Positions 1 to 8,837 of a stretch of DNA of 64,000 nucleotides are shown here, one piece after another (position 1 is the first letter of the stretch; every line of letters starts with the position of its first letter). The position numbers were made by a program, and so were the translations under genes. Source of the stretch: Aureliella helgolandensis. GTDB taxonomy: Bacteria; Planctomycetota; Planctomycetia; Pirellulales; Pirellulaceae. The stretch lies in assembly GCF_007752135.1 (NCBI RefSeq), contig NZ_CP036298.1, positions 5,208,001 to 5,272,000 of the forward strand, given 5' to 3'. The notes beneath the pieces were generated by a model, which saw only the letters and a program-made list of their open reading frames with translations, searched no databases and was not told where the DNA came from.

Positions 1-1327
1 TCAAGAGACTCGGCAAAAGTGAGCGCCGAAGCAGCTTGGCTCCGATCAGCAAGGGAGTCTCGGTAGACAGCGGCGGCAGCTCAGTCCATACACTGCCATG
101 CTTCTCGGCACTCTTGGTAACCACACTTGGCGTCATCGCCTCGTCGATTCCATACGCACTCAGAATCGACCGTACTCGCCCCATCGCTATATCCTTCGGG
201 CGGCGCGGTGCGACACTCATCGGAACGGCGGCGTCCTCAGGAATCTTCTCGTACCCATAGATTCTTGCCACTTCTTCCAGTAAGTCGACCTCGCGCGTCA
301 AATCGCCGCGCCAAGTGGGCGGAGTCACCTTCAAGGTCTCCGATGACTGCTCAGTGACTAGGCATCCCAGAGACACCAAAATGGACAACACTTCATCCGC
401 AGGGATCTCAATTCCCAAGACGCGAGGAATTTGTCGTAAGCGGAATGGAATCACGTCCGCAGCCGGAGGCTCGCTACCGGCCGAGGCACAGCCGTCAAGC
501 AATTCACCTCCTGCAATCTGTAGAATCAGTTCACAGCAGCGGCGGCTTGCCCAATCGAGACCGGCGGGATCTGGGCGGCGTTCAAACCGGAAAGAAGATG
601 GGCTGTGTAGTTTCAGGAACCGAGCAGCTCGACGAATCGTAAGCGGGTTGAACGTTGCAGCTTCGATGAGCACGTCGACCGTCGATGCACTTACCTCACT
701 ATCCACACCTCCCATCACTCCACCCAAGGCAAGGGCTCGTTCCGCATCAGCAATAACCACCATGGCGGAATCGAGTTCATAGGTTCGGTGATCGATGGCG
801 ACAAAGGACTCTTTCTCACTAGCTGGTCGAACATGAATCCTCCCCCCTCGGACGCATTTCAAATCAAACGCATGCAAAGGCTGTCCACACTCCATCATTA
901 CGTAATTGGTCGCATCGACAACGTTGTTCACCGATGCGATCCCGATTGCCGATAGCCGGCGAACCAGCCAATCCGGACTTGGGCCAATCTTCACTCCACG
1001 CACGACACGCGCCGTGTAGCGTGGGCAGGCATCAGGAAACTCATTCACTATTTTGATCAAGCTCTCGACCGGAGTTCCTCCAGTGGAGACATTGGCCGCT
1101 GGAATGCGGAGCGGCTTGCCGAGCAGCACAGACGCTTCGCGAGCGACCCCAATGTGTCCCAGACAATCCCCGCGATTGCTGGTCACTTCCAGATCGAGGA
1201 CGATATCGTCGGCAACTGCTTCCGTGGACTCGTGATTGAGGCCCGACATGGCATAGCGGTTCGCTAAATCTTCCGGCGATACACTCAATTCAACGTATTG
1301 CGACAACCATTCCCAGCAGACGAGCAT
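1..1327 (-). CDS. pheT: Phenylalanyl-tRNA synthetase beta subunit, C-terminus cut by window edge
   Basis: Beta subunit of the cytoplasmic (alphabeta)2 enzyme that charges tRNA-Phe; it carries the B3/B4 editing domain and B5 domain. Reading the minus strand from the ATG at 1327 gives an uninterrupted 442-codon frame to the window start. The N-terminus begins MLVCWEWLSQYVELSV and by residue about 45 already reads LEVTSNRGDCLGHIGVARE, a block that in the E. coli protein (recalled) lies about 110 residues later. The EMAP-II/OB-like tRNA-binding insert is therefore absent. B3/B4 landmarks (VVDATNYVMMECGQPLHAFD) and the B5 end (DLLEEVARIYGYEKIPE) are clear. It lies 192 bp downstream of pheS in the usual rpmI-rplT-pheS-pheT order. 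Identity is near certain. Confidence 0.96.
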   Translation of the reverse strand, partial: MLVCWEWLSQYVELSVSPEDLANRYAMSGLNHESTEAVADDIVLDLEVTSNRGDCLGHIGVAREASVLLGKPLRIPAANVSTGGTPVESLIKIVNEFPDACPRYTARVVRGVKIGPSPDWLVRRLSAIGIASVNNVVDATNYVMMECGQPLHAFDLKCVRGGRIHVRPASEKESFVAIDHRTYELDSAMVVIADAERALALGGVMGGVDSEVSASTVDVLIEAATFNPLTIRRAARFLKLHSPSSFRFERRPDPAGLDWASRRCCELILQIAGGELLDGCASAGSEPPAADVIPFRLRQIPRVLGIEIPADEVLSILVSLGCLVTEQSSETLKVTPPTWRGDLTREVDLLEEVARIYGYEKIPEDAAVPMSVAPRRPKDIAMGRVRSILSAYGIDEAMTPSVVTKSAEKHGSVWTELPPLSTETPLLIGAKLLRRSLLPSLL

Positions 1328-1519
1328 ATTAAAACGGCCTTTTCATTGGTAGAAATCTTTGCCAGCAACCGTGAAACGCATGCCTCGCAACTCCGGCGAT
1401 ACAGGTCTCAACCTGAAGGCGGGGCTGCGCGGTCGCTTTGCACTTCAACTGCGCGACACTTGTCATGGTGCGACGCCTGGGCGCCATCTTATGCGACGCG
1501 GACTGATGCCCGCTAACGC

Positions 1520-2557
1520 TTAGAACTGATGCAGAAAACGGAGATCATTGCGATACAAATCACGAATATCCTCGACGTGATGCCTCCGCATGCAGAGTCG
1601 CTCAACCCCCAGACCAAATGCAAATCCAGAAACCTGCTCGGGATCGTACCCCACCGATTTCAATACGTTGGGGTCAACCATTCCTGCCCCGCCAAATTCA
1701 ATCCAATTTCCGTTCCATAGAAAATCGGCTTCCACACTCGGTTCGGTGAAGGGGAAGAAGCTGGGGCGAAAACGAATCGTTACATCAGCACCGAGATAAC
1801 TGGTCGCAAACATCCGCAAGACACTCTTGAGCTGTGCCATGGTAACGTGAGTATCGATCCACAACCCTTCCATCTGATGGAACATCGGGAAGTGAGTCGC
1901 ATCGGCCTCATCGGGACGATAGACTCGGCCGAGGGAAATAATGCGAATGGGCGGCTGACGATTTTCCATCACCCGAATCTGCACCGTACTCGTCTGACTC
2001 CTCAGCAATCGCGCGGCGTGGGCGTTGGCATCGACGCTGGTTTGTCCTGCTACCGAGAGATAGAAATTGTCGAGCGGATCGCGAGCGGGATGATCCTCGG
2101 GGATGTTGAGCGCCACGAAGTTATGCCACGTGTCTTCGACTTCGGGCCCCTCTACCACCTCAAATCCCAAACGCCCCATGATATCTTTTAGATGCTCAAT
2201 CGTTTGTGTGATGGGGTGGACTCGCCCCAAATGCCGACGCTCACCGGGCAGTGTTGCATCGATCATCGGGCCGCTTTTTGAGCCTCCCGTGCCAGCCACG
2301 TCCAATCGCTGACTGGCGGATTCCATGGCGGCTTGAATGCGGTTTTTAACCTCATTCAACTTCTTTCCACCCGCGGGCCGATCTTCTTTGGAAAGTCCCC
2401 CCATGAGTTTCTGCAGCGTCTTCATCTGCCCGCTGCGCGCGCCCATGAACTGCACCCGCGCCGCCTCGAACAACTCTTGCTCCACTGCGTCAGTGAACGC
2501 CTGCTCCGCTTGCTTCGCCAGCGTCTCTAACGTTGTTAGGAACTCATCCAGCTCCAT
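1520..2557 (-). CDS. pheS: Phenylalanyl-tRNA synthetase alpha subunit
   Basis: Catalytic subunit of phenylalanyl-tRNA synthetase (phenylalanine + ATP + tRNA-Phe to Phe-tRNA). The 345-residue length is normal for the family. Residues 1-100 form the helical N-terminal arm ([20 protein letters not shown]). The class II core follows, with motif 2 around residue 226 ([10 protein letters not shown]) and motif 3 around 311-321 ([11 protein letters not shown]), ending in the typical [16 protein letters not shown] at 2557 is preceded by an AGAG-type ribosome binding site. It follows rplT by 272 bp, with a terminator-like hairpin in between, and precedes pheT by 192 bp, so it may have its own promoter. 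Confidence 0.97.
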   Translation of the reverse strand: MELDEFLTTLETLAKQAEQAFTDAVEQELFEAARVQFMGARSGQMKTLQKLMGGLSKEDRPAGGKKLNEVKNRIQAAMESASQRLDVAGTGGSKSGPMIDATLPGERRHLGRVHPITQTIEHLKDIMGRLGFEVVEGPEVEDTWHNFVALNIPEDHPARDPLDNFYLSVAGQTSVDANAHAARLLRSQTSTVQIRVMENRQPPIRIISLGRVYRPDEADATHFPMFHQMEGLWIDTHVTMAQLKSVLRMFATSYLGADVTIRFRPSFFPFTEPSVEADFLWNGNWIEFGGAGMVDPNVLKSVGYDPEQVSGFAFGLGVERLCMRRHHVEDIRDLYRNDLRFLHQF

Positions 2558-2713
2558 CGAATCTCTTTCTCATGGGTGAGGAGAACACTTAAATCGAGGC
2601 TGCAAGCACTCGGGAAATCGACGACTCAATACCACCGTCTTGCCGTGCAAGGCCGGCGGGAGGTGCCAGTCGGTCAGCAGCAGGCCCCAGTAGCAATATC
2701 ATTGCGGGCTCAA

Positions 2714-2752
2714 ACAAAAAAAGCGGCGAAGGGAATCCCCTAACGCCGCTTT
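2714..2752 (-). terminator. Intrinsic terminator after rplT
   Basis: Nine-base arms (AAAGCGGCG at 2720-2728, CGCCGCTTT at 2744-2752) with a 15-nt loop. Read on the minus strand the hairpin is followed directly by a U-run. It lies about 78 bp downstream of the rplT stop, which separates ribosomal protein expression from pheST at least in part. Confidence 0.8.
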
Positions 2753-2829
2753 CCTATGTCCTCGCCGTACTGCACCACGACAATCGCTCAACAAGCGTGC
2801 CATGCCGCAGCACTATGCCACTCGCCGTA

Positions 2830-3186
2830 CTAAGCAGCCAAAGCGGCTTTGACTTGTTCCACAACGGCCTGGAAGCCCGCAGGATCATGAATGGCCATTT
2901 CCGACAATTGCTTGCGGTCCAAGCCGATATTGGCTTTGTGCAAGCCGTGAATAAACTGACTGTATCGCAGGCCCTGCTGCTCGCAGGCCGCACTCAGACG
3001 GACAATCCACAAACGTCGAAACTCTCGCTTCTTGACGCGACGGTCACGATAGGCGAACGCACCCGCTCTAGCCAACGTTTCCTTTGCCGTGCGCAACAGC
3101 TTGCGACGTCCACCAACATATCCACTCGCACGCTTCAGCACTCGCTTGTTGGCCTGCCGCCGTGCTGCACCTTTTCTGGTTCTCAT
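2830..3186 (-). CDS. rplT: 50S ribosomal protein L20
   Basis: L20 binds 23S rRNA early in 50S subunit assembly. The 118 residues show the full family pattern: RTRKGAARRQANKRVLKRA at the basic N-terminal tail, GRRKLLRTAKETLARAGAFA, YRDRRVKKREFRRLWIVRL, and the globular C-terminus with YSQFIHGLHKANIGLDRKQL. The length is standard. ATG at 3186 has AAGG about 7 nt upstream. It is encoded 238 bp downstream of rpmI, a wider gap than in most bacteria; L20 autoregulates this operon in other groups by binding leader RNA, and the long spacer could hold such a site, but I cannot recognise one. Confidence 0.97.
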   Translation of the reverse strand: MRTRKGAARRQANKRVLKRASGYVGGRRKLLRTAKETLARAGAFAYRDRRVKKREFRRLWIVRLSAACEQQGLRYSQFIHGLHKANIGLDRKQLSEMAIHDPAGFQAVVEQVKAALAA

Positions 3187-3424
3187 CAGAACACCTTAAA
3201 AACTTCACTTACCTCAGGTCCTTGCCGCTGTGAGAGCATTCCTCAGAATGCTCCAATGTTCACAGTATGTGCGGAGCGGGGTGCCCGCGCGGTCAAGAGT
3301 TGAACCCAGATAATTGGAACAAAACCCGCCTCTTCCGCACACCAAACTCGCAACCCAAACGAAGGGGTCAATCCCGCTCCGCGAACTATTTGCCAGGTCG
3401 CAAACTCAGTGCGCAATCACTTCT

Positions 3425-3628
3425 CTAGTAACTGTTTCCACGCAGACAATCTTGAATCGCCCGTGTCGGTGGCTCTGCCAGGACGCGAGTCCCACGCAAA
3501 TTCCGACGACGCTTCGAGCTCATGCGTACCGCCAAGTGGCTCGTTCCAGCACCGCGATGCTTGACTTTTCCACTTGCGGTCAGGCGAACGCGTTTCTTCG
3601 TCGCCTTGTGTGTCTTCATTTTTGGCAT
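3425..3628 (-). CDS. rpmI: 50S ribosomal protein L35
   Basis: Small 50S ribosomal subunit protein. The 67 residues start MPKMKTHKATKKRVRLTASGK, the L35 signature, followed by the conserved block around KVKHRGAGTSHL and a C-terminal Arg-rich tail (SSKRRRNLRG). GGAG lies about 9 nt before the ATG at 3628. In most bacteria infC lies directly upstream; here the neighbour is a secreted protein gene, so infC is either elsewhere or lost from this operon. Confidence 0.95.
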   Translation of the reverse strand: MPKMKTHKATKKRVRLTASGKVKHRGAGTSHLAVRMSSKRRRNLRGTRVLAEPPTRAIQDCLRGNSY

Positions 3629-3741
3629 CTAAATTTCTCCATAGTACGATCCAATGCCAGCTAATCCGCATTCGGATCGAGTAGTGTATCCGCGAAAAAT
3701 CATCCCAACAAGGGCTTTTGCCGCCCTCAACTCACAAAGCG

Positions 3742-4389
3742 CTAGTGATTATGCTTGGTTTCAAAACCAGCTTTGTTGAGAAAATCTTGCCAAGCATGCG
3801 CCGCTTGGTGGTTGGGAAGCTCGATTTCCATCCAATCCGGACAGCGGGCCGACACATCAAAATGCCCCGAATGCTGGTCGGATTTCGTCTCGCAGCCCAA
3901 CGCACGGTACAGAATGGTGCGTTGCGAGGAGTCTTGGACGTTGGGCAAGTGGGCCACCTTCCAGTCTATTGATCGGTATTGCACGACTTCTGCGTGAGCT
4001 TGGCCAGCGACTGGAGCCGGATTTTCTAGCGGCGGATGACCATGTAGCGAGTCAAACCCCGCCTGCGCGAACCAAGCCTGCCACTGCTCAACCTGCCCCT
4101 GGCTGTCGAGGGCCAGTAGTTTCCAGATCGTCGTGCGTGCCTGGACGTCAATGTGACCGTCATGCTGAGCGGTTTTTACTTCACAACCCAACGCTTTCAG
4201 CGTTTCCACGTGTTGCTTTGCCTGCTCTGCATCGTGCATATGCACCGTTTTCCAATTCTGCATGCGAAACGCCAAATGATGCTTCCCCCCCTCCGCAGCG
4301 GGAATTGCAGAGGATGTGGGCGACTGGGCCAAGGCCACACCGCCAGAAAGAGCCGTCAGAAGTGCTGCGACGAGAATTGGTTTGAACAT
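3742..4389 (-). CDS. Secreted protein with two tandem His-rich domains, unknown function
   Basis: A 215-residue protein starting at the ATG at 4389 (AGGG about 8 nt upstream). A signal peptide is clear (MFKPILVAALLTALSGGVALAQS). The mature part is a tandem duplication of an about 80-residue unit, residues about 37-117 and 134-215. Both units share a W-K-V/T-x-H segment (QNWKTVHMHD; IDWKVAHLPN), an ALGCE core (KALGCEVKTAQHDGHIDV; RALGCETKSDQHSGHFDV), a tryptophan-rich end and a His-rich tail (DSLHGH; ETKHNH). The repeated Q-H-x-G-H-x-D-V motif could bind metal, which is inference. I do not recognise the family. It is the gene upstream of rpmI on the same strand, probably with its own promoter. 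Confidence 0.8.
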   Translation of the reverse strand: MFKPILVAALLTALSGGVALAQSPTSSAIPAAEGGKHHLAFRMQNWKTVHMHDAEQAKQHVETLKALGCEVKTAQHDGHIDVQARTTIWKLLALDSQGQVEQWQAWFAQAGFDSLHGHPPLENPAPVAGQAHAEVVQYRSIDWKVAHLPNVQDSSQRTILYRALGCETKSDQHSGHFDVSARCPDWMEIELPNHQAAHAWQDFLNKAGFETKHNH

Positions 4390-4699
4390 AGAGACACCCT
4401 GCATTATTAGGTAGGTTCGTGCTTGCCAAGGACATGGGGAGGACATGGGGACACTGCATGCGATGGCCTCAGGGGGAACACGCCATGCAGTATTCCATCT
4501 CAATACCCAACTGACTCGCAGAACACAAGTTCAGACTTAGAACTCCCCAAACGAAGTAGTTCACGGCCGAAACTGCACCGTAGAGGCCATTCACGGATGA
4601 CGATGCATGGATAGCACCTTTCGGCATTGCGGCAAGGCACCGCCTCTAACTCGCAGGCCGCTTGAGGCGGTGCCGGTGAACCGCCGCGCAGAGTGCGAC
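4390..4699. other. Intergenic region with an 11-bp inverted repeat
   Basis: Region between the His-rich protein gene and the cupin gene, both on the minus strand. It contains GGCACCGCCTC (4636-4646) and its exact reverse complement GAGGCGGTGCC (4664-4674), separated by 17 nt, 26 bp downstream of the cupin stop. This probably forms a transcript-end hairpin, although no T-run follows. No convincing gene is seen. Confidence 0.6.
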
Positions 4700-5593
4700 T
4701 TACTTCTTACCCAGAATGCGTTTAGCGACTCGACAGCCGCGGATGCCGGCATACTTAACCTCATCGCTCCAAGGCCGTGCACCTACTGGACTGGGGGGAA
4801 TTCCCATTCGCCGCATACCGTTGTTCCAGCGGTGGAGGGATTGCCGGCGCTGGGAGCTGTCGGTCTGGAAAGTAATGCTAAACGAAATCGAAACCTGCGA
4901 TCCGTTTTTCACCCAGTGAGGAGCAGCGACCGGGAAGTGCAGCCCCTCACCTGGTTGCAACTCAAACCAGTGCCCCTTGGCTTCGTATTCCGGCAAGAAC
5001 GGAATGTTTCGATGTGCGCCTGTAAAGAATTTTTCCAGTTGCTCTTCGCTCATTACCGAGCGATCTTCCACATCGAACAGTTGGACCTGCTTGTGACCTC
5101 GAATTTGAAGGAGAAAATTGTTCTCGGGGTCAATGTGGAATGGAGTTACCGAGCCAGCAGAGGAAACAAAAATGAAGCCTTCGCGGACGCGCATGCCCGG
5201 CGCTATGGGCTCCACAATTTCACGAATCTCATCGAGGCAATCGTAGAGGATATCGCGAAACTCAGGATCTTGTTCCACATTCTTGAGCACCATCCAAGAC
5301 TGGCATTCTTCAATGCGGCGGATCGTTTCGTCAATGGCCAGACCATTGCGAGGTGTTAAATCCGGATCTTGAGTGACGGGCAGATCTCCAGAATTGTATT
5401 CCACACTGTTGGGTGGAAGAAACTGCGACAGCTCCACTAACCTCTGCAAGTCGAATAGGGGATGGTCGACCAATTGGTGCCCAATCGTGAATGGTTGACG
5501 ATTGAACTTAGCGGTGAACTCACGCGCATCCAAACTCTTGAGGTAGGCATCTGGCTGAACTGTCTTTGCGACGGTAGTAGCAACTTGAGTCAT
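4700..5593 (-). CDS. Cupin-8 / JmjC-like protein, probable Fe(II)/2-oxoglutarate oxygenase
   Basis: A 297-residue protein of the cupin-like type related to JmjC hydroxylases. The metal-binding facial triad is visible as HxD at residues 153-155 (TPFHIDPENN) and a distal His at about 226 (FPVAAPHWV). The core strand FLLQIRGHKQVQLFD matches the JmjC/cupin-8 pattern in which a Lys or Thr anchors 2-oxoglutarate. The N-terminal 100 residues lack a signal peptide, so it should act in the cytoplasm. GGAG lies about 10 nt before the ATG at 5593. The substrate cannot be told from sequence. It lies 230 bp downstream of two GNAT genes on the same strand; a functional link is possible but not shown. Confidence 0.8.
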   Translation of the reverse strand: MTQVATTVAKTVQPDAYLKSLDAREFTAKFNRQPFTIGHQLVDHPLFDLQRLVELSQFLPPNSVEYNSGDLPVTQDPDLTPRNGLAIDETIRRIEECQSWMVLKNVEQDPEFRDILYDCLDEIREIVEPIAPGMRVREGFIFVSSAGSVTPFHIDPENNFLLQIRGHKQVQLFDVEDRSVMSEEQLEKFFTGAHRNIPFLPEYEAKGHWFELQPGEGLHFPVAAPHWVKNGSQVSISFSITFQTDSSQRRQSLHRWNNGMRRMGIPPSPVGARPWSDEVKYAGIRGCRVAKRILGKK

Positions 5594-5823
5594 GGTAGAA
5601 GTGCTCCGAGTAAAAGGAAGACTTGAAGTAATGTTGGGGTTGGAACCAATGGGACGAACCGCTATCTCGGCCTCGACTTCGAACTCGAATTGGCGCGCAG
5701 CCGTTTCTTGAAAAACGTGACCATCGTTTGGCTACGCTCTCCGCCGCACAGCGACGGCAGATTGCGTAGAACACTCCAGTTGCGGTCCATATAGACCACT
5801 CAGCAATTCCCGACACTTGAGCA

Positions 5824-7074
5824 TCAGGCACGCTGCCAGAGTCCACGTATTGTGTCTCGCGCGTACTTGGCCAAAGGCAGCATTGCCAACGCAGACTGTG
5901 CAAAGGGCCGATGCATCGCAATGGTCAGCGACTGCAGTGTTCGGCGTTCGGGCCAAAGCGCATCGATCATGGGATGATTGGGGGCGGCGCAGGAATCCAT
6001 CCATCTCAATCGCGGGTGCTCATGCAGTTTGACGACATTGAGTTTTTCCATGATGGTGCCCGGAGAATGCTTGGCCCAATCGGGATGGAATGCAATTTTG
6101 AATGCAAATCCGCCATCATGCGTTAAAAAGTTGAGTTTCATCGCAATCGGTTCACCGTTAAAACTCAGCGTAAGTCCCATCAGCCGATTTTCGCTTGCTA
6201 ACTCACTGGCAGCACTGCGCAGAAAGGCAGACTGTTGAGGAGAAGCTGATATCGAAGTCCCCACATTCCCTTTCCACCCGAGCGATTCGAATTCAATGAA
6301 TTTCTCTGCCCAGGCTAGTGGGTCGTCACCGACGTGAAACTCTTCAACTTCCAAGTTGCCCTGCTCGGCCAATCGGCGTTCGAGCCGGTTGATTTCGTGG
6401 CGGCGTTTGCGAGGCCATTCACTGAAGAATTGGTCGGTTTCACTCCGCCGAACAAAGAGTGCGCGTCGGGTGACTTGCTTTACTTGGTACTTCCATTTTT
6501 CCGACTGCAATAGGTCAATCAGTGCATCTTGAAACGGGCCTTCCGCTGAAACATTGTTCAAATGCAAGAGTTGAATACGTTCCTCATCGCTGCTCAGGAA
6601 TTGGAGCAAAGCTTCGATCGTACTATTCGCGACATCACTGCGCACCAAGGGGGTGTTCAAAAAGCAGTGAACGTGTTGCCACAGTTTTGCCGAACGAAAC
6701 GGCAGCCCCAGACCAACGGAGTTAATTTCAAGTGGAAACAACCCACATAATACGGGCTCCTCTGTCGTCGAAGCGCGTTGAATACTGCGAACTACTGCGA
6801 TTCGCACTTTACCGGTGCGAAGATGCTCCCAAGCAGGCAGAAGCAACTGCGGTTCGTAGAACACATTTGGGCACAAGCAACACTCCGCCAAGCGTTTCCA
6901 AAGAGGAACCAGCTGACGCAGTTGCGATAGATCGTCGACCCATTCGCACTGCAACTCCTCTGAAGGGAGATCATGCCAATTCTTACTGGCCGTTTTGGGC
7001 GGAGCGTCTGCCAAGTGCCGCGCAACAAAAGTGGTTGCGTAAGGGTGCGAAAGTCCATCGGGAGCGAATTGCAT
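5824..7074 (-). CDS. GNAT-fold acyltransferase, CelD/FemAB-like
   Basis: A 416-residue protein resembling the two-lobed GNAT (FemAB/CelD-BcsL) acyltransferases often found in exopolysaccharide clusters. The N-terminal lobe contains VPLWKRLAECCLCPNVFYEP and the C-terminal lobe the acyl-CoA-binding type segment PIAMKLNFLTHDGGFAFKIA followed by FHPDWAKHSPGTIMEKL, the usual position of the catalytic fold. A C-terminal basic extension is extra. It starts 10 bp after the end of a second protein of the same class (7085-8206), so the two are co-transcribed. They may form a paralogous pair acting on related substrates. No substrate is deducible. Confidence 0.75.
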   Translation of the reverse strand: MQFAPDGLSHPYATTFVARHLADAPPKTASKNWHDLPSEELQCEWVDDLSQLRQLVPLWKRLAECCLCPNVFYEPQLLLPAWEHLRTGKVRIAVVRSIQRASTTEEPVLCGLFPLEINSVGLGLPFRSAKLWQHVHCFLNTPLVRSDVANSTIEALLQFLSSDEERIQLLHLNNVSAEGPFQDALIDLLQSEKWKYQVKQVTRRALFVRRSETDQFFSEWPRKRRHEINRLERRLAEQGNLEVEEFHVGDDPLAWAEKFIEFESLGWKGNVGTSISASPQQSAFLRSAASELASENRLMGLTLSFNGEPIAMKLNFLTHDGGFAFKIAFHPDWAKHSPGTIMEKLNVVKLHEHPRLRWMDSCAAPNHPMIDALWPERRTLQSLTIAMHRPFAQSALAMLPLAKYARDTIRGLWQRA

Positions 7075-7084
7075 GACGCTCTAC

Positions 7085-8206
7085 CTACTCTGCGTTTGAG
7101 GATGCGGGTTGGAACAGTTTCTTGGAATGATCTTTTAGCCAGTGCAGCTTGCGCTCGACCAGCGCCACGGTCTGGGCCCTCCAATTGGGAGCAATGAGTT
7201 TCCGTCGTACAAGGGAGATGGGCTGAGCTCCCCAATGGGCTTTGTAGGGCTCGTCGCCGCGCAGGAAGTCGTAGTAAGACCGCCCCTCTTCAATTGCATT
7301 TTCTACCGAGTAGTAGACCAGCGCATGACCTGGTTCCAGACGCATAAAGGCCGGGTCTACTCCGCTCTGGTACATCTGAATCGACGAGCCACTGACGAAC
7401 TGCAATTGAACTCCAATGATCTGATCTTCGACTTCACACACTACGAATCGCGCTGCTTGTTGGCTTAGCAGCCCCTCAACGGCTTGCTTCAAAAAGGGCT
7501 CGAAGCGTGGGTCTGCAAAGCAACCTTCATCTCCCAGACTCGAGCGTCTGGCCTGATGCAAACGAATGAGCGCATCGAGTCCCTCCTGCAGATCCCCCAC
7601 TCGATTGAGTTGGCGGAAACAAAGTTCACCGGAGGCAATGCGCGCCTTCGCCTTCTTGGCTTTACGTAACGTACTTTTCGCTAAGTTCTGTTTACAAAAC
7701 GCTTCCCAACACTCGGGCAACTCAATCCTCCATGAACTCTCCAACTCCTGAGTCTGCTGCGAATACCTTTGACGCTCCGTAGCCAGAGTCAGCTGCTGCA
7801 ACCATTCATCGTCGGCAGCCGCCCCTTCCAGCTGAAACCCCATATGCTCTTTGCCAAATTGCCCTTGCTCGATCGCTTCTCGAGTCGCCGCTAGCAATGC
7901 AACGAAGACCTCAGCCTGCAAGTGCGGCGTTGCAACGGCGGTCACATAATCGCTGCAGACTCGACCAGATCCAAGGTAGCGAAGTTGATTACCCAGAGGC
8001 GTAGCATGTTGATACCAGGGTGCAAACCCAACTAACCGGTCTTCGTCGATCACCGCTAGGATATGGAGTCCGTGGCCGACTCCGAAGTGTGCCCACCAAG
8101 CGCGCAACCATTCGTAGCTCAGCATTACATTGTGCTCGGTTAGCGACTGCCAATCACGGCGCCACAACTCCCATTCATCCAGTGAATCAATCAGCAAAAT
8201 CTTCAT
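7085..8206 (-). CDS. GNAT-fold acyltransferase, CelD/BcsL-like
   Basis: A 373-residue protein of the CelD/BcsL-like acyltransferase class. The N-terminal lobe has LTEHNVMLSYEWLRAWWAHF, a hallmark of this family, then a substrate lobe. The C-terminal lobe has the typical VCEVEDQIIGVQLQFVSGSS and the segment YQSGVDPAFMRLEPGHALVY. It is the first gene of a two-gene unit with the paralogue at 5824-7074. A role in modifying a surface polysaccharide or lipid is inferred from the family, not from neighbours. Confidence 0.8.
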   Translation of the reverse strand: MKILLIDSLDEWELWRRDWQSLTEHNVMLSYEWLRAWWAHFGVGHGLHILAVIDEDRLVGFAPWYQHATPLGNQLRYLGSGRVCSDYVTAVATPHLQAEVFVALLAATREAIEQGQFGKEHMGFQLEGAAADDEWLQQLTLATERQRYSQQTQELESSWRIELPECWEAFCKQNLAKSTLRKAKKAKARIASGELCFRQLNRVGDLQEGLDALIRLHQARRSSLGDEGCFADPRFEPFLKQAVEGLLSQQAARFVVCEVEDQIIGVQLQFVSGSSIQMYQSGVDPAFMRLEPGHALVYYSVENAIEEGRSYYDFLRGDEPYKAHWGAQPISLVRRKLIAPNWRAQTVALVERKLHWLKDHSKKLFQPASSNAE

Positions 8207-8837
8207 GCAATTCCGAGCTTAGTGACAAAGTTTTAGAGTTTCTCTAGCCAGACCATGACCGGCGGATGAGCGATCGGAGTCGTTGTCCACCTCGATTGAT
8301 ATGCCGGGGATAGCGACGAGAGGTGAACAGGCATCGACCGCATTGGCGGCGTGACGCGAGGGTTGTACTTCGCTGTTTACGAGCACTCTGAACCCTATGC
8401 TACGCGTGTCAGATAGGCAGACTGAGGGCGAACAATTTGAACGCACGGCTCGCAAGCGACAGCGCCAAACGCGAATTTAACGATTGAATCGATTAGGCAC
8501 TTTAATTTTGAAGCCGTCTACCAACGCCTGCGCCCCCCTACGGCTCGCTAAACGTCGATCGCTGAACACCAGCTTGTATTAAAGAGTGCCAACCTGATGA
8601 GGTCGGTAGGCAGGCGGAAGAAGCCTCACTGGCGAGTCCAATGCACGACAAGCTCTCCCAGGAGGAATAAAGCGCAGGAAAACGAGTTCGCTGGGAAGCT
8701 AATACGCAGGGAAGAGAACTAAAGCGATTGGAGACTTCAACTGTCCCGAAAACAGGTCGCAATGCCAAGTCGGCTCGTGCTCTCAGTCCACCACGGCACG
8801 CAGGCACAAATTTCTCGAACGTCCAGCAGAGATCCCC
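8207..8837. other. 631-bp region without a recognisable gene
   Basis: It lies upstream of the GNAT pair and downstream of the sigma/anti-sigma-like pair, all on the minus strand. Short open frames exist (for example 8219-8455 and 8538-8807, minus), but they show no domain pattern or good ribosome binding site. It probably holds the GNAT promoter. Confidence 0.5.

Noticed and set aside
36-782. Several plus-strand open frames of 60-155 codons
   Set aside because: They lie opposite pheT, whose minus frame is continuous and clearly conserved.
8219-8807. Two minus-strand frames of 78 and 89 codons
   Set aside because: No ribosome binding site, no domain features, composition unlike neighbours.
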